Assembly: GCA_003602575.1 (NCBI GenBank)
Contig: QQRY01000014.1
Coordinates: 17,163 to 67,373 of the forward strand
DNA: 50,211 bases
Source: Candidatus Poseidoniales archaeon
GTDB taxonomy: Archaea; Thermoplasmatota; Poseidoniia; Poseidoniales; Poseidoniaceae
Direction of reading: 5' to 3'
A model generated the notes under the pieces. It was not told the DNA's origin. It worked only from the letters and a program-made list of their open reading frames with translations, and searched no databases. Made by a program: the position numbers and the translations under genes. Below, one piece after another: positions 45,139-50,211 of the stretch. Every line of letters starts with the position of its first letter. Within the stretch, counting starts at the first letter, position 1.

Positions 45139-45878
45139 TAGAAAATACCGCCATTTTCATTGAAAACCTGGCTTTAGATTACCCGCGTAATAAGAAAGGA
45201 GTCGGAATGCTTCGGGAATTCCTTACTGGTAGGTTTAGAAAAAAGAAAAGTAAAGAACATATGTTTAGGGCTTTGAATAATATAAATTTGAAAATCAACA
45301 AGGGGGAAGTTGTTGGAATAATGGGGCCAAATGGTTCGGGTAAAAGCACATTGCTAAGGGTGATAGCAGGAATTTATGCACCTGATAATGGGTCAATAAA
45401 AGTTAGAGGCAAAACTACATTATTGGCAGGAATTGGCGCGGGATTTCAGCAGGATTTAACAGGAAGAGAAAACATCAACTTGACAGGTAGCATTTACGGT
45501 TTTACCCAAAAGGAGATCTCTAATATGGAAGAACATATCATTGATTTTTCAGGAATTAGAGACTTTATTGACGACCCAATTAGAACTTATTCAGCAGGAA
45601 TGAGGGCAAGATTAGGATTCGCAATAATTTCTAATTTAGAGCCTGATGTCTTGTTACTTGATGAAGTAATGAGCGTAGGAGACCACGAATTTAGAAAGAA
45701 ATCTAGAGAGCGAATTGAGGAATTGATTAAAGGAGATGCAACAGTTGTAATAGTCTCTCATTCTAAATCGATAATCAAGAGTATGTGTGACCGAGTTTAT
45801 GGTGTTTCTAACGGAGAGATAGTTACAGATGGAGATTTAGAATCAGCATTTGAATTTTACGAGTCTGAAAAGGAGTGA
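45135..45878 (+). CDS. ABC transporter ATP-binding subunit, polysaccharide export (Wzt/TagH-like)
   Basis: 247-aa ATPase. Walker A GIMGPNGSGKSTLLRVIAG, signature YSAGMRARLGFAI, Walker B DVLLLDEVMSVGDHEFRKKS, and the switch His in VSHSKS. The gap between the N-terminus and Walker A (LTGRFRKKKSKEHMFRALN) and the VMSVGD motif are typical of O-antigen and teichoic-acid exporters. It lacks the C-terminal carbohydrate-binding domain of some Wzt proteins, so it would not recognise a capped chain end. SD GGTGAA lies within the permease end. Confidence 0.93.
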   Translation: MIENTAIFIENLALDYPRNKKGVGMLREFLTGRFRKKKSKEHMFRALNNINLKINKGEVVGIMGPNGSGKSTLLRVIAGIYAPDNGSIKVRGKTTLLAGIGAGFQQDLTGRENINLTGSIYGFTQKEISNMEEHIIDFSGIRDFIDDPIRTYSAGMRARLGFAIISNLEPDVLLLDEVMSVGDHEFRKKSRERIEELIKGDATVVIVSHSKSIIKSMCDRVYGVSNGEIVTDGDLESAFEFYESEKE

Positions 45879-45882
45879 TTAA

Positions 45883-47961
45883 ATGTCAGATTTCGATGAA
45901 TCAATTTTGTCGACAGATGAGGAAAATTTGACTTTCTCCAAAGAGCAAATTGAATATTTACGAGATGAATTTGAAAGACAAAGGCGATGGGTTAATCTTT
46001 TATCGACAAGAGAAAAATTAGCATTAGAAGAATTAGAACAAACTCAAAATTCTATTAGTTATCGTTTTGGTAGAGGAGTGACCTGGCTTCCTAGGAAGAT
46101 TATCAAATTATTAAATCCCAATAGGAAATCTAAGATTGTGTATTTTATTAAAGAAGATGAGGAAGAAAAAGAAGAAGAATTATTTCCATCTTCTCTTCTA
46201 ATTACTCCTGAATTACTGCCCACAAGCACCAGTGTTAGGAAAGTTGACTACCTGGTTGAAGAAGTAATAATCGCCATTAAAAGAGGCAATATATCAGTAA
46301 ATCAAGCAAGAGATATGTTTTCAGAAGGCTCATTTGCTTTTGATGATGAACAAAGTCTTGACGCAGCAAATAAGATTATGATTCACATACTAAAGGTAAA
46401 AGAATATGCACCCAGTGTAAAAAATATCTATGTAGGTATTTTGAGATCTTTGGCTCAAAATAACAGTTTATCAGCAATAAATTTTGGTGAATCTTTTCAA
46501 GAAATAATTAACGATGAAAGAGCCCTTAGGGCCCTTGTACAAGCACATAGCAAGTGTGGAAATTTCACTAAAGCCTTACAATATTTGAAAAAAATGCCTA
46601 AGAGTTCATGGAAAACCACTCTAGAAGGGAAATTTAAAACAGCCGCTCGGATTTTTGATAAAGGCTTGAAAATTAAAATACCTAAAACCGAAAAAATTCA
46701 ATCAAAACCGAAGTCAATTCTATATCATGCAAGTCAAAGTATGCCACACACTACTTCCGGTTACGCGATAAGGACGCATGGGCTAATTTCTGAATTAAAT
46801 TCACAACAATTCAATCTCCATACTGTACTCCGTTATGGATATCCTTTGGATAGAAACGATTTTCGCTTAAAGATAATTCCGAATCAAGAAAAAATTGATA
46901 ATGTAGATTATCATTTTTCACATTCAGAAAGAGATAGAAACCTAATTAATTATCAAGACGTATATAATTTCAATAGTATAGAAAAATATTTGCGTAGATC
47001 TATCTCGTCGATTTTTTCTTTTTCACAAAAGATGAAGCCAGAAATTATACATTCCGCATCAAATTTTGTAGTTGGAATGGCTGGCGCTGAAGCTGCAAAG
47101 GCTTTAGGCATACCATCTGTTTATGAAATTAGAGGGTTTTGGCATTTGACCCAGTCTACAAAGAGATTAGGCTATGAAGGTTCTGACCATTATAAGTTGA
47201 GTGAAAGGTTAGAAATTCAAACTGCGAAGATGTCTGATCATGTTTTTACCATAACTAAGGCTTTGAAAGATATTTTGATTGAGAATGGAATTTCAGAAAG
47301 TAAGATTACTGTACTGCCAAATGCTGTAGATCCATCGAAATTTAAAATTTCTAAAAAAGATAAACTTTTAGAAAAAGAGTTAGATTTCCAGGATAAAGTG
47401 GTGATTGGATATATTGGCTCCTTTGTAAAATATGAGGGATTAGACTTATTGTTGGAAGCATGCTCAATTTTGAAAAATAAACTTGGTGATTGCTTTAGAC
47501 TATTGCTAGTTGGGGACGGAGATATGATGACTCATTTGAGGAACATGGCTCGATTTTTACAGTTAGAAGATATTATTATTTTCACTGGCAGAGTTGACCA
47601 TCAAGAAGTAAATCGGTATTATTCATTAATTGATATCGCACCATTACCTCGTAAGGGTTTCAGAGTTTGTGAATTAGTTTCTCCGTTAAAACCATTTGAA
47701 GCGATGGGGGCAGGAAAAGTTTTGATAACCTCAAGCGTTGAAGCTCTCGCAGAAATTGTAGATGATGGCAAAACTGGATTTGTCTTTGAAAAAGACAACG
47801 CTCAAGATTTAGCAGATAAATTAGAACTAGTAATTCTAGATAAAGAATTGCGTAAACAGATTGGTAATAATGCGAATAAATGGGTCATAGAGAACCATTC
47901 ATGGGAAGTAATATCTCAACGAGTTATAAACGTATATCAGAAACTTACGGAGGAAAAATAA
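45883..47961 (+). CDS. Large glycosyltransferase with N-terminal coiled coil and helical region (GT4 C-terminus)
   Basis: 692-aa protein. A coiled coil (residues about 18-55) ends in NSISYRFGRGVTWLPRKIIK, a motif recurring in glycan-locus proteins. A helical, possibly TPR-like region follows (about 115-270). The GT-B enzyme starts near residue 280 (HASQSMPHTTSGYAIRTHGL), with SVYEIRGFW, VLPNAVDPSKF, VIGYIGSFVKYEGLDLLLEA, and LVSPLKPFEAMGAGK as the donor site. The SD AGGAG is seven bases before the ATG. The stop overlaps the next start (TAATG). Likely builds the exported glycan chain. Confidence 0.85.
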   Translation: MSDFDESILSTDEENLTFSKEQIEYLRDEFERQRRWVNLLSTREKLALEELEQTQNSISYRFGRGVTWLPRKIIKLLNPNRKSKIVYFIKEDEEEKEEELFPSSLLITPELLPTSTSVRKVDYLVEEVIIAIKRGNISVNQARDMFSEGSFAFDDEQSLDAANKIMIHILKVKEYAPSVKNIYVGILRSLAQNNSLSAINFGESFQEIINDERALRALVQAHSKCGNFTKALQYLKKMPKSSWKTTLEGKFKTAARIFDKGLKIKIPKTEKIQSKPKSILYHASQSMPHTTSGYAIRTHGLISELNSQQFNLHTVLRYGYPLDRNDFRLKIIPNQEKIDNVDYHFSHSERDRNLINYQDVYNFNSIEKYLRRSISSIFSFSQKMKPEIIHSASNFVVGMAGAEAAKALGIPSVYEIRGFWHLTQSTKRLGYEGSDHYKLSERLEIQTAKMSDHVFTITKALKDILIENGISESKITVLPNAVDPSKFKISKKDKLLEKELDFQDKVVIGYIGSFVKYEGLDLLLEACSILKNKLGDCFRLLLVGDGDMMTHLRNMARFLQLEDIIIFTGRVDHQEVNRYYSLIDIAPLPRKGFRVCELVSPLKPFEAMGAGKVLITSSVEALAEIVDDGKTGFVFEKDNAQDLADKLELVILDKELRKQIGNNANKWVIENHSWEVISQRVINVYQKLTEEK

Positions 47962-49061
47962 TGACAGGACCAGTAATTTTAGTTGTCGGTGCAAGACCGA
48001 ATTTTATGAAAATAGCACCAATACATGCTGAATTAGAAAGACGCGGAATTAGCCAAATTCTCCTGCATACAGGACAACATTATGACGAAAACATGTCAAA
48101 GGTTTTTTTCGATGATTTAGGTATGCCTCAGCCAGATATTTACCTCGGCATCGGGAGTGGTTCTCATGCAACACAAACTGCAAAAGTAATGGTAGAGTTT
48201 GAGAAAGTCTGTAAAGAACATAATCCAAGTATGGTAATTGTTGTTGGTGATGTAAATTCAACAGTTGCCTGTAGCATGGTTTGCGCTAAAGAATGGATTC
48301 CATGTGCACACGTAGAGGCTGGTTTACGTTCTTTTGATAGGGAAATGCCTGAAGAAATAAATCGATTAATCACAGATGCAATTGCAGATTATTTGTTAAC
48401 CCCTTCTCCGGATGGAGATGAGAATCTTCGCAATGAGGGTGTTAGTGAAGAGCGAATAAAACGAGTTGGAAATGTAATGATTGATTCCTTATTCAATAAT
48501 TTAGAGCGTTCAAAAAATAGTACAATCCATTCTGATTTGAATATTGAAAAAGGAAATTATGGCGTTTTAACACTTCATCGGCCAAGTAATGTTGATGAAA
48601 AAGACGCCTTTACTGGAATAATTAGTGCATTGGAAGAAATTGGCAGCAAGATCCCATTGGTATTCCCATTACATCCACGAACCAAGAATCGAGCAGAACA
48701 ATTCGGATTAACCAAACGTCTCGAATCTGTACCCAACATTGTCTTAACAGGTCCCGCTGGTTACCTTGATTTCGTGGCATTAATGGCTGAATCAAAATTA
48801 GTTTTGACTGATTCTGGCGGCCTTCAAGAAGAGACAACTGCATTAGGAATTCCTTGTCTAACACTTAGAGAAAATACCGAACGCCCAATAACAGTTACAG
48901 AAGGAACAAATACAATAGTTGGAAATGATCCCCAAGTGATCATTGATGCAGCAAATGAGATACTAGAAAATGGCGGTAAGGCTGGTAGAATCCCAGAACT
49001 ATGGGATGGTAAAACAGCTCAACGTATTGCAGACTTAATTCAAAACATCATTGAGGGATAA
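47961..49061 (+). CDS. wecB: UDP-N-acetylglucosamine 2-epimerase (non-hydrolysing)
   Basis: Converts UDP-GlcNAc to UDP-ManNAc. 366 aa. VVGARPNFMKIAPIHAELER and LHTGQHYDENMSKVFFDDL at the N-terminus, HVEAGLRSFDREMPEEINR, LTLHRPSNVD, PLHPRTKNR and LTDSGGLQEETTALGIPCL are all canonical. ATG 47961 is fixed by GGAGG at 47949-47953, seven bases upstream; a longer reading from 47880 would overlap the glycosyltransferase. Its product is the probable substrate of the WecC-type dehydrogenase encoded divergently. Confidence 0.95.
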   Translation: MTGPVILVVGARPNFMKIAPIHAELERRGISQILLHTGQHYDENMSKVFFDDLGMPQPDIYLGIGSGSHATQTAKVMVEFEKVCKEHNPSMVIVVGDVNSTVACSMVCAKEWIPCAHVEAGLRSFDREMPEEINRLITDAIADYLLTPSPDGDENLRNEGVSEERIKRVGNVMIDSLFNNLERSKNSTIHSDLNIEKGNYGVLTLHRPSNVDEKDAFTGIISALEEIGSKIPLVFPLHPRTKNRAEQFGLTKRLESVPNIVLTGPAGYLDFVALMAESKLVLTDSGGLQEETTALGIPCLTLRENTERPITVTEGTNTIVGNDPQVIIDAANEILENGGKAGRIPELWDGKTAQRIADLIQNIIEG

Positions 49062-49063
49062 TA

Positions 49064-49837
49064 ATGGGGAAATCACATTTTCCAATTGATTTAGCAATAA
49101 TGAGCGCGATTAGACAACTTGTTAAGCCAGGTTCTACAATAGTGGAATTGGGTAGCGGTAATGGAACCAATAGACTAACTAAAGAATTTACAGTTTACTC
49201 AATTGAAGATAATTTAAATTGGATTGGATATTGTGAGGATTCTAATTATATCCATGCACCATTGGTTAAGTTGGACTATGACGAAGAAATAGTAGAGTGG
49301 TATAATCCAGATATAATCAAAGAAAATTTACCAGAAAATTATGATCTGATTCTAATTGACGGTCCGGCGGGGAAAAAAGGTAGATCTGGGTTTCTCGCAA
49401 ATCTAGATTTGTTTAATCTAAATATTCCAATAGTAATAGATGATACACTTAGAGAACATGAATGTAATGTTGCTCGAGAAACTGCCTTTTTACTTAACAG
49501 GCCAATGTATATGTTTTGGAATTTTAGTATCATTACTCCTGAAATTTTGAATAGAGAACAGATTGCAAGAATACAGAAAGTGGCTTTAGAAATACTGGAC
49601 GGGGAAGAAGAACCTTATTTATCATCTTATTTTTCTTCGGCTAAAGAAAAGGTTGCAAAGAATTTCACAACGTTAGAAGGAGTAATCAAAGAAGAGCAAG
49701 AAAAGAAACTAGAGTATAGTAGGCTTAAAGCAAGTCAACGAAAGTTAAAATCAATCGAAAATTCTTTTTCACTAAAGTTAGGTAGAATTATCACATCACC
49801 AATAACGATTTTGTTGAAGTTAATTAGAAGGAATTGA
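49064..49837 (+). CDS. Methyltransferase-like protein with C-terminal coiled coil
   Basis: 257-aa protein. VKPGSTIVELGSGNGTNRL resembles the SAM-binding motif I, and YDLILIDGPAGKKGRSGF a later strand of class I methyltransferases; IVIDDTLREHE follows. The last 60 residues are a coiled coil (EEQEKKLEYSRLKASQRKLK) ending with NSFSLKLGRIITSPITILLK, the same motif as in the large glycosyltransferase two genes upstream. GAGGG lies six bases before the ATG. It may modify a sugar of the glycan or act as an assembly factor; activity not shown. Confidence 0.65.
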   Translation: MGKSHFPIDLAIMSAIRQLVKPGSTIVELGSGNGTNRLTKEFTVYSIEDNLNWIGYCEDSNYIHAPLVKLDYDEEIVEWYNPDIIKENLPENYDLILIDGPAGKKGRSGFLANLDLFNLNIPIVIDDTLREHECNVARETAFLLNRPMYMFWNFSIITPEILNREQIARIQKVALEILDGEEEPYLSSYFSSAKEKVAKNFTTLEGVIKEEQEKKLEYSRLKASQRKLKSIENSFSLKLGRIITSPITILLKLIRRN

Positions 49838-49838
49838 A

Positions 49839-50211
49839 ATGGTTGTTTTACATATTTTGGCAAATGGCCCTCCAGATGTCAATGGTTATGCAATAAGAAC
49901 CCAAATGATTCTCAAGCATCAAAAGTCATCAATGAATGTAATTGGGTTGACTTCACCTTGGTATCCCCAAAGAGAGTCGATGATTGATGAATATCAACTC
50001 GATGGAATTCATTATTATCGAACGATTCATCCACTTCACAGAAAAGGAAAAATGCCTATAAGTCATAAAATAATTAGATCTCAAACAAAAAAAGAACTCA
50101 ATAACGCTTCTCAATCAGTAAACCGAAATAAGAAACCGACTTCCAATATTTTTGTTAAAGCAATCAGAGCACCTGGGTATTTTGCTAGAATTGGCTGGAA
50201 AGTTGTAGAAG
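49839..50211 (+). CDS. Glycosyltransferase GT4 N-terminus (runs off window)
   Basis: Open frame of 124 codons from ATG 49839 to the right edge. LHILANGPPDVNGYAIRTQM parallels the start of the GT domain of the large glycosyltransferase (QSMPHTTSGYAIRTHGLI), and WYPQRESMIDEYQLDGIHYY fits the first half of GT4 enzymes. AAGGA lies six bases before the ATG, inside the end of the preceding gene, one base after whose stop it starts. The catalytic half is not visible. Confidence 0.75.
   Translation, partial: MVVLHILANGPPDVNGYAIRTQMILKHQKSSMNVIGLTSPWYPQRESMIDEYQLDGIHYYRTIHPLHRKGKMPISHKIIRSQTKKELNNASQSVNRNKKPTSNIFVKAIRAPGYFARIGWKVVE

Noticed and set aside
47880-47960. Longer N-terminus for UDP-GlcNAc 2-epimerase
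   Set aside because: It overlaps the glycosyltransferase by 81 bp and the GGAGG site places the start at 47961.
1-50211. tRNA, rRNA, CRISPR arrays, insertion sequences and att sites
   Set aside because: I looked for cloverleaf arms, regularly spaced repeats, transposase motifs and terminal inverted repeats in the gaps and saw none. A covariance-model tRNA scan would be decisive.

Overview
The window looks like a genome fragment of a planktonic euryarchaeon, most likely a marine group II archaeon (Ca. Poseidoniales); the group name is inference from gene content. Archaeal markers seen are topoisomerase VI (A and B subunits), transcription factor B, the archaeal coenzyme A enzymes pantoate kinase and 4-phosphopantoate--beta-alanine ligase, a THEP1-type NTPase, and a large secreted protein with WD40 blades and thrombospondin type 3 calcium repeats. 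Several genes look bacterial in type: leucyl-tRNA synthetase, ribulose-phosphate 3-epimerase, and a BolA/CGFS-glutaredoxin pair. The DNA is AT-rich and gene-dense, with almost no gap above 200 bp. I saw no tRNA, rRNA, CRISPR array, insertion sequence or prophage.

Layout. 0-8 kb: topoisomerase VI operon (A subunit cut by the window edge), a VTT-domain membrane protein coupled to an unusual swivel-first aconitase-family enzyme, then TFB translationally coupled to a HEAT-like protein. 8-17 kb: a sugar nucleotidyltransferase; RNase HI with GcvH; THEP1; a tandem pair of TerB-like proteins; a GtrA-like membrane protein with a short UDP-sugar dehydrogenase; and a run of four unrecognised small proteins. 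16-24.6 kb: cofactor genes (PPS, nadC, pantoate kinase), an archaeal relative of the human CDIN1 (C15orf41) nuclease, a START-like protein, bacterial-type LeuRS, and a GHMP sugar kinase.

24.5-32.3 kb holds three large regulatory or surface proteins in a row: a signal-peptide ectodomain protein with cytoplasmic winged helices, the WD40/TSP3 surface protein, and a winged-helix STAND ATPase. 32-38 kb: thioredoxin, Rpe, a glycosyltransferase, a flippase, BolA-glutaredoxin, and a DegT-type aminotransferase. From 38 kb to the end is a surface-glycan locus. Leftward it encodes an MBOAT O-acyltransferase, a SGNH/deacetylase-like fusion, an alpha/beta hydrolase and a UDP-sugar dehydrogenase. Rightward it encodes an ABC-2 permease and ATPase, a long glycosyltransferase, UDP-GlcNAc 2-epimerase, a methyltransferase-like protein and a second glycosyltransferase cut by the window edge. 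Together these suggest an ABC-exported, O-acylated, uronate/ManNAc-type glycan on the cell surface.

Start signals are mixed. Many operon-internal genes have clear Shine-Dalgarno sequences (GGAGG, GGTGAT), while several first genes have a TATA-like box about 25-30 bp before the start codon, suggesting leaderless transcripts.
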